From assembly GCF_009184545.1 (NCBI RefSeq), contig NZ_QJOW01000003.1, forward strand, positions 320,400 through 384,399: a stretch of 64,000 bases of DNA, written 5' to 3'. The notes below the pieces were generated by a model, which saw only the letters and a program-made list of their open reading frames with translations, searched no databases and was not told where the DNA came from. The position numbers and the translations under genes were made by a program. Source of the stretch: Halosegnis rubeus (GTDB taxonomy: Archaea; Halobacteriota; Halobacteria; Halobacteriales; Haloarculaceae). Positions 17,682 to 27,226 of this stretch are shown piece after piece (positions within the stretch are counted from its first letter, which is position 1; each line of letters opens with the position of its first letter).

Positions 17682-20504
17682 ATGAGCGGGCGGACGACGA
17701 CCGATGGTGGTGGCCGCGAACTCGGGCGGTCGATACTCACCGTCGCCTGTGTCGTTGCCGTCGTCCTCGCTGCCGGCCTCGCGCCGCTCCTGCTCGGGAG
17801 TGGACTCTCTGGCTCGGTGTTCGGGCGTGCACTGCCGATACCGACACCCGGCGGCGCACCGACGAGCGGGGCTGGTAGCAGTGGGGCGCAGTCGGCCGCC
17901 GGCGGTGCGGGAGGACTCGGCGCGCTGAATCCGACCGAGACGACCGGCATCGGTGGCTCGCTCGCCGGCGAGAACAGCTCGAACCCGTACCAAGAGTTGG
18001 GAACGGAGACGCACTTCACCGTCGAGAGCGACGCGAGCACCTACTGGCGAACCGGAGCGTACGACGAGTACACCGGCGACTCGTGGAGCCAGACTACCCC
18101 GCCGACGGCGTACGACCCGCCGATACAGCCGCCGGCGCTGCCGGGCGAGGAGATTCAGTACCGGGTCCGGCTCCGCCAGTCGGCACAGGCAGTGCCGACG
18201 GGCTGGCAGCCCCAGTCGGTCGAGTTCTCGGCACGAGACCCACAGCTACAGTCCCAGTCGCTCGCGCTCCGAGCGAGCCGGTCGCTCCAGCCGGGAACCG
18301 TCTACGCGGGCCGGTCTATCGTCCCCGAGCGCGACCCGTCCGTGCTCTTGGCCACCGACCGTGCGTACCCCGACGACGTTGTCGACCGCTACACCCAACT
18401 GCCCGATTCGACACAGAGCGAACTCGAACCCTTCGTCAACGGCCTGACCCCGGACACGGAGAACCCCTACGAGACGGCCGTCGCTATCGAGCAGTGGCTC
18501 GAAACCAACAAGGAGTACTCGCTGAACACGACCGCGCCGTCCGACGATATCGCCTCGCAGTTCATCCTCGAGATGGAACAGGGGTACTGTGAGTACTTCG
18601 CGACCGCGATGACGGCCGCGCTGCGTGCTGATGACATCCCGGCCCGCTACGTCGTCGGCTACACCAGCGGCGAGAAGACCGGCGAGACGAGCTACACCGT
18701 CCGCGGGATGAACGCCCACGCGTGGGTCGAGGTGTACTTCGAGGGAGTCGGCTGGGTGAAGTTCGACCCGACGCCGGGCGACGAGCGACTCGCCGCTGAA
18801 GCCGGCGAACTGTCGGGCGAGTACACCGTCGAGGAGTCGGGCAGTCCGGGCGAGGAAATCACGCGCAACGCCGACGAGCCGACGGGAACCGAGACGCCGA
18901 TTCCCGTCACGACGACGGTGACCGAGTCGCCAGACGGGACCGCGGCGAGAACGCCGACCGAGACGGCCACGGAAACTCCGACGACGCCGACCTCCACGCC
19001 GACGACGCCGGCTACTTCGACGCCGACACCCACGCCGACACCCACGGACGGCCCTGAGTACAACGTGAGCCTGAATCGCAGTGCCGTCCCAGGTGCGACG
19101 GTCGAGGTCACGGTCGAGCGACTCGCGCCGGACGACCAGCAGTGGATATACGACACGTCGAGCGTTCCCGTTCCGGACACGACCGTCCTCTTCAACGGCG
19201 AGACGGTCGGCACGACCGACGCCGACGGGACGGTCGTCGCCACCATCCCGTACACGCGGGAGTTGACCATCACCATCCAGCCGCCCGCCAGACTCGCGGC
19301 CGACCGAGTACCGCCGCCAGGCGACCGCCAGTACGCCGTCGCGTCGCCCGTGACACAGCCGGACGGCGAGACGACAACCGTTCCGACGGAGGGCGAACTG
19401 AACATCACGCTCTCTGGACGAGTGCGCACGAACGCGACGGTGACGCTCGTGGCGACAATCGGCTCCGTCCCCGTTCGGGACGCGACCGTCGTGCGCGACG
19501 GGGAGCAGGTCGCGACGACCGACGACCGCGGCCGGACGAGTCTCCGACTCCCGACGACTCCCGGAAACGTCACCTACACCGTCTCTCGCGGTGAGTTCTC
19601 GAGTAACGCGACCCTCGATCTCGCGCCGCTGCGCGTCGACGTGTCGCCGTCGCTCCCGCTTGCGCTCCCGTTCTCGACGGCGACGGCCAACGTGACGCTC
19701 GCCGGGTCGGGCGTCGGTGGCGTCCCGGTCACCGTCGGCGACCGGACGGTCACGACCGGGCCGGACGGCTTCGCGACCGCGCGGCTCCCCCTCGCCGCGA
19801 GCGTGACGGTCACGGCCCGGCAGTTCGGGCAGTCGGTCTCGACGACCGTCGCGGGACTCTACCGGAATCTCGCCGTCGCGCTCGTTCCCCTCGCCCTGCT
19901 CGCCGGGGCACTCGTCGTCGCCCGCCGGCGCATCGACGCCTCCGCGCGTGACGTGCTCGCCCGCGGCTACCGGCTCGCGAGCCGCTTCGTCCACGGCGTC
20001 GTCGCTGTCGCCGTCGCAGCCGTGACTCGCGTGTACGCGTCGGTCCGGACGGTCATCACCGAACTCCGGGCGCTCATCGACCGCCAGGACCCGCCGCAGG
20101 TCGTGTTCCGACGACTCCTCGCCCGCCTCCGGGCGTGGGTGAGTCAACAGGAGACGCGACTCCAGCGGGTCGCGACACGCGAGACTCCCGTCGGTGCAGG
20201 CGGGGGAGCGCAGGCGACCGTCACCGACTCCCGTCGGACGCTCCGAGAGAACTGGGACCGGTTCGTTGCACGCACCTCGGTCCGGACGCCGAGCACTCGG
20301 ACGCCGGGTGAGATTGCCGAACACGCGATTCACACCGACGGTCTCCCGCCCGACGCCGTCCGAACCCTCCGTGATGCCTTCAGAGGTGTCGAGTACGGCC
20401 GGCTCGACCCCGACGCCGAGCGCGCGGCTGTAACCGAGGCGCTCGACGCCGTCGAGACGCACCTCGCCGCCGATGACTCGGCTGAGGACGGAGGTGGCGC
20501 GTAG
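17682..20504 (+). CDS. membrane-anchored transglutaminase-like protein with DUF4129-type C-terminus
   Basis: A 940-residue protein: N-terminal membrane helix (about 20-40), an extracellular transglutaminase-like core with Cys303 in QGYCEYFATA, His in MNAHAWVEVY and Asp in WVKFDPTPGD (a complete triad), a threonine/proline-rich linker of about 60 residues that is a likely glycosylation zone, two beta-sandwich repeats (PDTTVLFNGETVGTTDADG and VRDATVVRDGEQVATTDDRG), a second membrane helix (about 730-750), and a cytoplasmic tail ending in a DUF4129-like helical domain. It heads an operon with a small membrane protein, a DUF58 protein and a polytopic protein. Start ATG at 17682; a 15-codon frame at 17638 overlaps it. 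Confidence 0.87.
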   Translation: MSGRTTTDGGGRELGRSILTVACVVAVVLAAGLAPLLLGSGLSGSVFGRALPIPTPGGAPTSGAGSSGAQSAAGGAGGLGALNPTETTGIGGSLAGENSSNPYQELGTETHFTVESDASTYWRTGAYDEYTGDSWSQTTPPTAYDPPIQPPALPGEEIQYRVRLRQSAQAVPTGWQPQSVEFSARDPQLQSQSLALRASRSLQPGTVYAGRSIVPERDPSVLLATDRAYPDDVVDRYTQLPDSTQSELEPFVNGLTPDTENPYETAVAIEQWLETNKEYSLNTTAPSDDIASQFILEMEQGYCEYFATAMTAALRADDIPARYVVGYTSGEKTGETSYTVRGMNAHAWVEVYFEGVGWVKFDPTPGDERLAAEAGELSGEYTVEESGSPGEEITRNADEPTGTETPIPVTTTVTESPDGTAARTPTETATETPTTPTSTPTTPATSTPTPTPTPTDGPEYNVSLNRSAVPGATVEVTVERLAPDDQQWIYDTSSVPVPDTTVLFNGETVGTTDADGTVVATIPYTRELTITIQPPARLAADRVPPPGDRQYAVASPVTQPDGETTTVPTEGELNITLSGRVRTNATVTLVATIGSVPVRDATVVRDGEQVATTDDRGRTSLRLPTTPGNVTYTVSRGEFSSNATLDLAPLRVDVSPSLPLALPFSTATANVTLAGSGVGGVPVTVGDRTVTTGPDGFATARLPLAASVTVTARQFGQSVSTTVAGLYRNLAVALVPLALLAGALVVARRRIDASARDVLARGYRLASRFVHGVVAVAVAAVTRVYASVRTVITELRALIDRQDPPQVVFRRLLARLRAWVSQQETRLQRVATRETPVGAGGGAQATVTDSRRTLRENWDRFVARTSVRTPSTRTPGEIAEHAIHTDGLPPDAVRTLRDAFRGVEYGRLDPDAERAAVTEALDAVETHLAADDSAEDGGGA

Positions 20505-21100
20505 TGGCGCTCTCACGGCTCCAACAGCTGTTCGGCGGGCTGTTCGTGCTGCTTACCGTCGCCGTCGGCGCGGCGACGCTCGCACCGGAGGCGGCGCTTC
20601 AGTTCCCCCCGGCGAGACGGGCAATCGACGCGGCGGCCAACGTCGACCCGAAGCTGTTGGGCGTCGGCGTGAGCGTCGGTCTCGGTCTCGTGCTCGCCGC
20701 GATACTGTTGTTCACGTCCCCGCCGACCGACGAGGACCCGACCTTCGACCGGTACCGCGAGGCCCCGCCAGAAATCGCGACCGTCGAGCGACACGACCGC
20801 GTTGGAGCGGGGTTCGATACGACGCTCGACAGACTCGACGACGAGCCGGCCAGGCTGCGTGAACGGCTCCGCCCCGTCGCGGTCGACCACGTCCGGGCGG
20901 CGAGCGACGGCGACCCCGAACAGGCGGTCGCGACGGGTACGTGGACAGACAACCGTCCCGCAGCCGTCTTTCTCGGGAGCGACGTGTCCCCGACGCTGTT
21001 CGAGCGACTCCGCCGGTGGCTCGACCCCGAGACCGAGTACCGTCGGCGGGTCGAAGCGACCGTCGCCGCCATCGACGCGCTCCGGGAGGGTGAACCGTGA
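20504..21100 (+). CDS. small two-helix membrane protein of the DUF58/MoxR operon
   Basis: A 198-residue protein starting at a GTG that overlaps the TAG stop of the transglutaminase gene by one base. Two hydrophobic helices (about residues 8-27 and 50-70) precede a hydrophilic, charged C-terminal domain (ATVERHDRVGAGFDTTLDRL onwards). I recognise it as a regular partner in haloarchaeal transglutaminase/DUF58 clusters but no biochemical role is known to me. Its translational coupling on both sides suggests a stoichiometric partner of the neighbouring membrane proteins. Confidence 0.8.
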   Translation: MALSRLQQLFGGLFVLLTVAVGAATLAPEAALQFPPARRAIDAAANVDPKLLGVGVSVGLGLVLAAILLFTSPPTDEDPTFDRYREAPPEIATVERHDRVGAGFDTTLDRLDDEPARLRERLRPVAVDHVRAASDGDPEQAVATGTWTDNRPAAVFLGSDVSPTLFERLRRWLDPETEYRRRVEATVAAIDALREGEP

Positions 21101-22365
21101 CCCGCGCGCTCGCGCTCGGGGGGACCCTCTTTCTGCTCGCGGTCGGACTCCTACTCGCCGCGCCGACCGCTCTACTCGCCGCCGTCGTCCCGCTCGCGTA
21201 TCTCCTCGCGGCCGAACTCAGCGCCGTTCCGCGGACCGACCTCCGGGTGACTCGGGCCGTGGAGCCGAGCAATCCCGCCCCCGGTGAGCGCGCCACGGTC
21301 ACCGTCTCCGTCACGAACGAAGGGGACTCCCCGGTCGCGGACCTCCGCTTTGTCGACCCGGTGCCGGAGCCGCTGACGGTCGTCGACGGCTCTCCCCGCG
21401 GTGCGGTCACGCTCCGGCCGGATTCGACGGCCACAATCAGCTACGAGTTCATCGCCAAGCGCGGCCGCTACGAGTACGACCCCGTCGACATCCGAGTGCG
21501 GAGTTCGCTCGGCGACGACGAGGAGACGCTGCAGGTGACGGCTGCCGGCGCGACCGAACTCGTCTGTCGGGGCGTGACGGCTCCCCCGGAGTCGGACGTG
21601 ACACAGCTCCGTGTCGGGACCCTCGGCACCGACGACTCCGGCAACGGACTGGAGTTTCGCTCCGTCCGCGAGTACCAGCACGGCGACCCCGTCAACCGCA
21701 TCGACTGGCGACAGTACGCCAAGACCGGCGAGCTGGCGACCGTCGAGTACCGCGAGGAGCGGTCGCTGCGCGTCCTCCTGCTGCTCGACTGTCGCCCGCC
21801 GACACGACAGGTGCCGGAACCGGGCTACCCGACCGGAACCGAGACGGTCGCGTACGCCGGCCGACTGCTGTACGACGCGCTGACTGATGCCGGCCACACG
21901 GTCGGGGCGGCCGCGCTCGGACTCCCCGAATCGGTGCTCACGGCCGACTCGCGGGACGGAATCTCGTGGGCAGACGAGACGACGCCCCGCGACCCGACCG
22001 CCGTCTTCGAACAGGCAGAGCAGGCGAGCGACCACGCGGGGAGCGCGCGCCGGCTGACCGAGACCCACCAGAAGCGACTGCTCGCGCGCATCGAGCCGAA
22101 CACGCACGTCATCGTCTGCTCGCCGCTCGCCGACGAGTGGCCCGTCGAGTTCGCGAGCCGGCTCAACGCTCACGGCCACCAGACGACCGTCATCACGCCC
22201 GAACACGCGAGCCGGGCGACGACGGGCGGGACCGTCGCCGCGCTCGAACGCGAGACGCGGCTCCAGACGCTCCGGCGTGCGGGTATCGAGACGGTGAACT
22301 GGAGCCGCGACCAGCCGCTCCGGGCGAGTCTCGACCAGTCGCTCCAGCAGGTGGTCGGCCGATGA
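21097..22365 (+). CDS. DUF58-domain protein
   Basis: A 422-residue protein with two N-terminal membrane helices (about 1-50), a beta-sandwich region (residues 55-155), and the DUF58 signature EYQHGDPVNRIDWRQYAK followed by YREERSLRVLLLLDC, where a VWA-like fold begins. DUF58 proteins work with MoxR AAA ATPases in assembling or maturing membrane or exported complexes. Start GTG overlaps the upstream stop by four bases, and the stop overlaps the next start by four. The facing MoxR gene at 24024-24971 completes the set. Confidence 0.92.
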   Translation: MTRALALGGTLFLLAVGLLLAAPTALLAAVVPLAYLLAAELSAVPRTDLRVTRAVEPSNPAPGERATVTVSVTNEGDSPVADLRFVDPVPEPLTVVDGSPRGAVTLRPDSTATISYEFIAKRGRYEYDPVDIRVRSSLGDDEETLQVTAAGATELVCRGVTAPPESDVTQLRVGTLGTDDSGNGLEFRSVREYQHGDPVNRIDWRQYAKTGELATVEYREERSLRVLLLLDCRPPTRQVPEPGYPTGTETVAYAGRLLYDALTDAGHTVGAAALGLPESVLTADSRDGISWADETTPRDPTAVFEQAEQASDHAGSARRLTETHQKRLLARIEPNTHVIVCSPLADEWPVEFASRLNAHGHQTTVITPEHASRATTGGTVAALERETRLQTLRRAGIETVNWSRDQPLRASLDQSLQQVVGR

Positions 22366-24023
22366 GCGCCGACGACCTTCCCGACCGGGTGTGGGAGCCG
22401 CCGCGGCTCGCCCGCGCGCTCGTCGGCGTCGTCACGCTCGCGGCCGTCGTCTTCCTGCTCGGACGGCTCGGCGTCCGGCAGGTCGTGCCGACCGCCGTCG
22501 TCGGAGCCGCCTGCGGGGCCGCCGGGCTGTGGCTGCTCGCGCGCGACCGCTACCGGCCGGCTGCCGTCGCGCTCGGAACGCTCCTGTTCGTCCCCGTCGG
22601 CGCGGCGGTCGGCGCGACCGTCCTCCAGACCGCCCTCGCGGAGACGGGCAGCCTGCTGGCGACGCGGACGCTCGAACAGCTCACGCTCGCCGTGGTTCGG
22701 CTCGTGCTCGCGCTGTTGGTCGTCGCGGCCTGTACCGTCGCGCTGTTCGGTAGCTTCGCGACCGGCCGAACGCTCGAACCCGAGAACGTCTCCCACGGCT
22801 TCTGGACCGTCGCCAAGCTCGCGATTCCGGCGACCGCGTACGTGCTCGTCGTCGGCGGGGTGGCCGTGCTCTCCTCCCCGGCTGTGCCGCCGACGGTCGA
22901 TCTCGTCCGGCTGCTCGGAACCGGCGTCGACGCGCTCGCGACGATACTGCTTTCGCCGCCCAGCCCGGCCGTCGTCGCGACCGGCGTGGAGGGGCTTGCG
23001 GCCGAGGTGGCCGTCGCCACGTTCGCCGTGCTCGCGCTCGGTGGGCTGTTCGGCGTCCGGAGTCTCCTCGCCCGGCTTCCCGTCGCGGAGCTCCTCGCGA
23101 CCGCCGACGGAGTGGACGACGACCGTGCGAGCGAGCTCGTCGCGACCGTCGTCTCGACGCTCTCGACGGTCGGTCTGCTCGCGCTCATCCCGGTCGCTCT
23201 GGTCGCCATCGCCGACTTCGTCGTCTCGCCGGCCGTGGTCGTCTCCACGCTCGGGCCGACGCCCGCCCGATTCCTCTTCGACGTCGCCTCGACCAGCCTG
23301 CTCCGGTGGCTCGCCGTCGGCGCGATGGTCGGGGCGGTCGCGACCGCGCTCCTGCTCGCCCAGCTTCGCTGGCTCATTCGGCAGTCGACGGCCGAGACGG
23401 TCGTTCCGCTGCTCCCGTGGCTCGCCGGTATCGGGGCGCTCGCGGCGACCGTCGTTGCCGCTCCCGGGCTCGTGCCGTCGCTCATCGCTCGCATCGCCGG
23501 TCGGCTCGGCCAGTTCAGCGGGCAGTTCGAACAGCTCGCCGGAGGCATCGTCAGCTTCTACGGGCCCGGGACGCTGCTCGCGACGCTGTTTGTCGCGACG
23601 CTACTCGTCACCCTCACTCTGCTCGCCGGGCTGTCGCTGCTGCTCCGGCTCGGACTCCTCACTCGGGCACAGCCGGGTGCAGCACTCGCGGGCGCGGGGT
23701 TGTTCGTCGCCGCCGGGCTGGCGGCCGGTCGGTCCGCCTCGCTCGGCGTCGTCGCCGTCGTAGTGGCCGCCGCCCTGCTCGCGAGCGACCTCGGGCGCGA
23801 CGGTCGCACGCTGGGGACCGAACTCGGGCGGTACGCCGACACGACGGGGGTCCAGACGGTCCGGGCGGGCTTCCTGACGGTGACGGGCGTCGGCGCGCTC
23901 GCCGCGGCGCTTGCCGTCCGGCGGTTCGCGCTCGACGGCTTCGTGACGAATCTGCCGGCAGCGCTCCCCCTGGTGGGAGCCGTCGGCTGCTGTGTCGCGT
24001 TAGTGCTCGTCCTCTGGCGGTAA
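22362..24023 (+). CDS. polytopic membrane protein of the DUF58/MoxR cluster
   Basis: A 553-residue protein made almost entirely of hydrophobic helices rich in Ala, Val and Leu, with roughly a dozen predicted membrane segments separated by short Arg/Asp turns. No transport signature or catalytic motif is visible. It is the last gene of the transglutaminase operon, translationally coupled to DUF58 (ATGA overlap) and ending convergently against moxR with no gap. Its position suggests it is the membrane core on which the transglutaminase and DUF58 proteins act. Confidence 0.82.
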   Translation: MSADDLPDRVWEPPRLARALVGVVTLAAVVFLLGRLGVRQVVPTAVVGAACGAAGLWLLARDRYRPAAVALGTLLFVPVGAAVGATVLQTALAETGSLLATRTLEQLTLAVVRLVLALLVVAACTVALFGSFATGRTLEPENVSHGFWTVAKLAIPATAYVLVVGGVAVLSSPAVPPTVDLVRLLGTGVDALATILLSPPSPAVVATGVEGLAAEVAVATFAVLALGGLFGVRSLLARLPVAELLATADGVDDDRASELVATVVSTLSTVGLLALIPVALVAIADFVVSPAVVVSTLGPTPARFLFDVASTSLLRWLAVGAMVGAVATALLLAQLRWLIRQSTAETVVPLLPWLAGIGALAATVVAAPGLVPSLIARIAGRLGQFSGQFEQLAGGIVSFYGPGTLLATLFVATLLVTLTLLAGLSLLLRLGLLTRAQPGAALAGAGLFVAAGLAAGRSASLGVVAVVVAAALLASDLGRDGRTLGTELGRYADTTGVQTVRAGFLTVTGVGALAAALAVRRFALDGFVTNLPAALPLVGAVGCCVALVLVLWR

Positions 24024-24971
24024 TCAGGTCGGGGGGACCTCGACGCGGTCGAGGACGCGCGCTACGATGTCGCTCGCCTCGACGCCCTCGACGCTCGCCT
24101 CGGTCGTCAACACGAGCCGGTGGGCGAACGTCGGCTGTGCGATGCGCTTGATGTCGTCCGGGACGACGTACTCGCGGCCGTCGAGCAGCGCCATCGCGCG
24201 GGCCGCCTCGAAGGCGCGCTGGATGCCGCGTGGCGAGACGCCCACCCGGACGTGCTTCTCCTCGCGGGTCGCCCGCGCCAGCGAGACGATGTAATCGCGA
24301 AGCGCACCCTCCATCTCGATTGACTCGACGGCCGTCTTCAGGCCGGCGACCGCCTGCTCGTCGAGGACGGTCGAGGCGCTCGGAGTCGAGGCGGTGCGCT
24401 CTGCCCGCATGTCGAGAATGGTCCGCTCGCCGTCGGCGTCGGGGTAGCCGACCGAGGTCTTGAACATGAAGCGGTCGCGCTGTGCCTCGGGCAGCCGGAA
24501 AGTCCCTTCCTGTTCGACGGGGTTCTGCGTCGCGATGACGAAGAAGGGGTCTGGCAGGTCGTACGTCTCGCGGTCGACCGTCACCTGTCCCTCGCCCATC
24601 GCCTCCAGCAGGGCGGCCTGTGTCTTCGGGGGCGCGCGATTGATCTCGTCGGCGAGGACGACGTTCGCGAAGATCGGTCCCTGCTGGAACGTGAACCCCG
24701 CGGTCGACTCGTCGTACACGGTCGAGCCGGTGATATCAGATGGGAGCAGGTCGGGGGTGAACTGGATGCGTCGGAAGGAAAGTCCGAGCGCCTCCGCGAA
24801 GCTCCGGGCGGTGAGGGTCTTTCCAGTGCCGGGAACGTCCTCCAGCAGGACGTGACCGCCGGCGACGACGCCGGCCATGATGGTTTCGAGGAACTCCTCG
24901 TCGGCGATGACGGCGGAGCCGACCTCCGTCAACACGTCACGGCTGCGCTGTGTGGCGGCGGCGATTTCCAT
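24024..24971 (-). CDS. MoxR-family AAA+ ATPase
   Basis: A 315-residue AAA+ ATPase of the MoxR group: Walker A EDVPGTGKT (about residues 43-51), Walker B VLADEINR (about 106-113), sensor region FFVIATQNPVEQEGTF (about 141-156), and the arginine-rich lid with GVSPRGIQRAFEAARAMALLDGR. The start MEIAAATQ at 24971 is chosen; 34 upstream in-frame codons read through the intergenic space without family similarity. MoxR chaperones act together with DUF58/VWA proteins, here encoded on the opposite strand and ending one base away. Confidence 0.93.
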   Translation of the reverse strand: MEIAAATQRSRDVLTEVGSAVIADEEFLETIMAGVVAGGHVLLEDVPGTGKTLTARSFAEALGLSFRRIQFTPDLLPSDITGSTVYDESTAGFTFQQGPIFANVVLADEINRAPPKTQAALLEAMGEGQVTVDRETYDLPDPFFVIATQNPVEQEGTFRLPEAQRDRFMFKTSVGYPDADGERTILDMRAERTASTPSASTVLDEQAVAGLKTAVESIEMEGALRDYIVSLARATREEKHVRVGVSPRGIQRAFEAARAMALLDGREYVVPDDIKRIAQPTFAHRLVLTTEASVEGVEASDIVARVLDRVEVPPT

Positions 24972-25060
24972 GAGCGTACACCAGTCGGGAGCGAGAAAAC
25001 TGTACCGACGAGTTCGCCGTAGACGGGCGACTTTTCGGCCCCCGTCGTGAGACACCGGTC

Positions 25061-26914
25061 GTGGCACTTCCACCGATAACGCCGGAGATGGGATTCGTCT
25101 TCGCGCTCATCCTCTTTGCGCTGGTCGCGTTCGCGACCGAGCCGGTCCCCATCGACATCACGGCGCTGTCGGTGTTCGTCGCGCTCCTGCTCGCGGAGCC
25201 GGTGTCGCTCGGGCTCGTCGACGCCGGCCTGCTCGACGCGCAGTTGCGCGTCATCGACACCACGGAGGGGCTGTCCGGCTTCGCCTCCTCCGCGACGATT
25301 ACCGTGCTCGCGATGTTCATCCTCTCTGCGGGCGTCCAGAAGACCGGCGTCGTCCAGCTGCTCGGGGTGAAGCTGGCCGACCTGACAGATGGCTCCGAAT
25401 CCAAGCAGCTGGGCGCGATTATCGGCACCGTGACGCCGCTGTCGGGGCTTATCAACAACACCGCGGCCGTCGCTATCCTCCTCCCGATGGTGACCGACCT
25501 CGCCCACGAGGGTGGCAACTCGCCGTCGAAGCTGCTGCTCCCGCTGTCGTACGCCTCGATGTTCGGCGGAACCCTCACGCTCATCGGCACCTCGACGAAC
25601 GTGCTCGCCTCCGAACTCGCGGTTCCGTATCTCGGCGAGCCGTTCTCGATGTTCGAGTTCACCGCACTGGGTGTCGTCGTCGCCATCGCCGGCACCGTCT
25701 ATCTGCTGACGGTCGGCCGGTGGCTCACGCCGGCGCGTATTCCCGCCGAGAACGACCTGACCGAGGAGTTCGAGCTTCGAGACTATCTGACCGAGGCCAT
25801 CGTCCGGGAGGACTCCCCGCTCGTCGGCGAACAGATCGGCGAGACGCTGCGAGAGACGGAGTTCGACGTCGACGTCATCCAGCTGATTCGCAGCGACGAG
25901 GTGTTCTTAGAGCCGTTCGGCGCGAAGACGATTCAGGCCGGCGACGTGTTCGCGCTCCGGACGGACCGGGATACGCTCGTTGAACTGCTCGACGCCGAGG
26001 GGTTGGACCTCGCGGACGTGACCGTCGACGAGGCCGAGCTCGAACTCGCTGAGTCGACACAGAACCTCATCGAGGTGGTCGTCGCGCCCGGCTCCTTTCT
26101 CGTCGGCGAGTCGCTCACCTCGGCGAACTTCCGGACGCGGTACAACGCGACCGTCCTCGCCGTGAGACGGGGCGGTGACCTCGTCCGCAGGCGACTCGAC
26201 AACGTCGGGTTCCGCGTCGGCGACACGCTGCTCGTGCAGGCGACCGGGGAATCGGTTGACCGGCTCGCGAACAACCCCGACTTCATCGTCGCGGGCGAGG
26301 TGGAGCGACCGGATTTTCGCGAGTCGAAGATTCCCGTCGCCGTCGCGCTCGTTCTCGGGGTCGTCGCGGTCGCGGCGCTCACGCCAATCCCCATCGTCGT
26401 CGCCGCGCTCGCTGGCGCGCTCGGGATGGTACTCACCGGCTGTCTCGACCCCGGAGAGGTGTACGACGCCATCCAGTGGGACGTGATTATTCTGCTCGCT
26501 GGCGTGATTCCGCTCGGTGTTGCGATGCAGAACACGGGCGGGGCCGACTTCATCGCCGAGGGCGTCGTGCTGGCGTCCGCTGGCCTGCCGCCGCTTGCGG
26601 TGCTCGGTCTGTTGTATCTCGTCACCGCGGTCCTGACGAACATCATCTCCAACAACGCCGCGGTCGTGTTGATGATTCCCGTGGCCGCGACGGTCGCGAC
26701 GGAGGTCGGGGGCGACGTGTTCGCGTTCATCCTCGCGGTCACGTTCGCGGCCTCGACGGCGTTCATGACGCCCGTCGGCTACCAGACGAACCTGCTCGTC
26801 TACGGCCCGGGTGGCTACCGGTTCACCGACTATCTGCGCGTCGGAACGCCCCTCCAGCTGCTGTTCGCCGTCGTGACGACCCTCGGCATCGCCGGGCTGT
26901 ACGGCGTGACCTGA
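25061..26914 (+). CDS. SLC13-type anion permease with two RCK_C (TrkA-C) domains
   Basis: A 617-residue permease. The N-terminal helices contain LSGLINNTAAVAILLPM and the C-terminal set TNIISNNAAVVLMIP, the paired NNTA/NNAA re-entrant motifs of the SLC13/CitMHS superfamily. Two RCK_C domains sit in the cytoplasmic loop between them (about 245-315 and 330-410). This layout resembles sodium/sulfate or divalent-anion symporters of the SLC13 type in bacteria and archaea. The GTG start at 25061 (MALPPITPEMG) is divergent from moxR. The transported anion cannot be assigned; sulfate is the common guess. Confidence 0.9.
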   Translation: MALPPITPEMGFVFALILFALVAFATEPVPIDITALSVFVALLLAEPVSLGLVDAGLLDAQLRVIDTTEGLSGFASSATITVLAMFILSAGVQKTGVVQLLGVKLADLTDGSESKQLGAIIGTVTPLSGLINNTAAVAILLPMVTDLAHEGGNSPSKLLLPLSYASMFGGTLTLIGTSTNVLASELAVPYLGEPFSMFEFTALGVVVAIAGTVYLLTVGRWLTPARIPAENDLTEEFELRDYLTEAIVREDSPLVGEQIGETLRETEFDVDVIQLIRSDEVFLEPFGAKTIQAGDVFALRTDRDTLVELLDAEGLDLADVTVDEAELELAESTQNLIEVVVAPGSFLVGESLTSANFRTRYNATVLAVRRGGDLVRRRLDNVGFRVGDTLLVQATGESVDRLANNPDFIVAGEVERPDFRESKIPVAVALVLGVVAVAALTPIPIVVAALAGALGMVLTGCLDPGEVYDAIQWDVIILLAGVIPLGVAMQNTGGADFIAEGVVLASAGLPPLAVLGLLYLVTAVLTNIISNNAAVVLMIPVAATVATEVGGDVFAFILAVTFAASTAFMTPVGYQTNLLVYGPGGYRFTDYLRVGTPLQLLFAVVTTLGIAGLYGVT

Positions 26915-26963
26915 GCCGGTGAAACGAAACCCTTTCACCGGTACTCGCGAAGAGACGGGTACA

Positions 26964-27036
26964 GGGATCGTGGGTTAGCTTGGTATACTCACAGCCTTGG
27001 GTGCTGTAGACCCCGGTTCAAATCCGGGCGATCCCA
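26964..27036 (+). tRNA. tRNA-Pro (TGG anticodon)
   Basis: Acceptor GGGATCG pairs perfectly with CGATCCC; anticodon stem ACAGC/GCTGT encloses CTTGGGT with anticodon TGG; the T arm is CCCGG-TTCAAAT-CCGGG; discriminator base A at 27036; no CCA encoded and no intron. The D stem has one T-T mismatch. The last 28 bases are copied again downstream at 27118-27145 and, degenerated, at 27227-27255, so this gene has served as an integration site. Confidence 0.95.
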
Positions 27037-27117
27037 TTCGATTTTGCGAGGAACGGACGTGACGAGCAAATCGTTCGTTCGACCGGATTTGTAACCCTGT
27101 CACGAGCGGAGCGAAGT

Positions 27118-27145
27118 GACTCCGGTTCAAATCCGGGCGATCCCA
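27118..27145 (+). repeat. second copy of the tRNA-Pro 3' end (att-like scar)
   Basis: 28 bases that repeat tRNA positions 27009-27036 with a single change (27 of 28 identical, the last 24 identical). Integrases of archaeal plasmids and viruses recombine at tRNA 3' ends and leave such copies as the other attachment site. Only 81 bases separate the tRNA from this copy, too short for an element, so it is a scar left by loss or nested insertion. The sequence just before it (gagcggagcgaagtgac) resembles the tail of an integrated element. Confidence 0.8.
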
Positions 27146-27151
27146 CTTTCT

Positions 27152-27177
27152 GCGGGCGCTCGCGTTCGAGCGCCCGC
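27152..27177 (+). terminator. strong GC hairpin between the tRNA-end copies
   Basis: Perfect 11-base arms (27152-27162 and 27167-27177, gcgggcgctcg) with a cgtt loop. It is placed six bases after the second tRNA-end copy. It may stop transcripts running out of the tRNA gene, or be a piece of the integrated element. There is no following T-run, so an intrinsic terminator is not certain. Confidence 0.45.
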
Positions 27178-27226
27178 TGTGTCGCGGTGAGACGGATTTG
27201 AATCAGGGAGTGAAGCAACGCGCAAC

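Noticed and set aside
17638..17685. 15-codon frame overlapping the transglutaminase start
   Set aside because: Too short and without a box or recognisable peptide; probably chance.
27018..27218. Minus-strand frame reading GSPGFEPES through the tRNA-Pro repeats
   Set aside because: This is the well-known false protein produced by translating the complement of a tRNA T arm; it consists of the tRNA and its copies.
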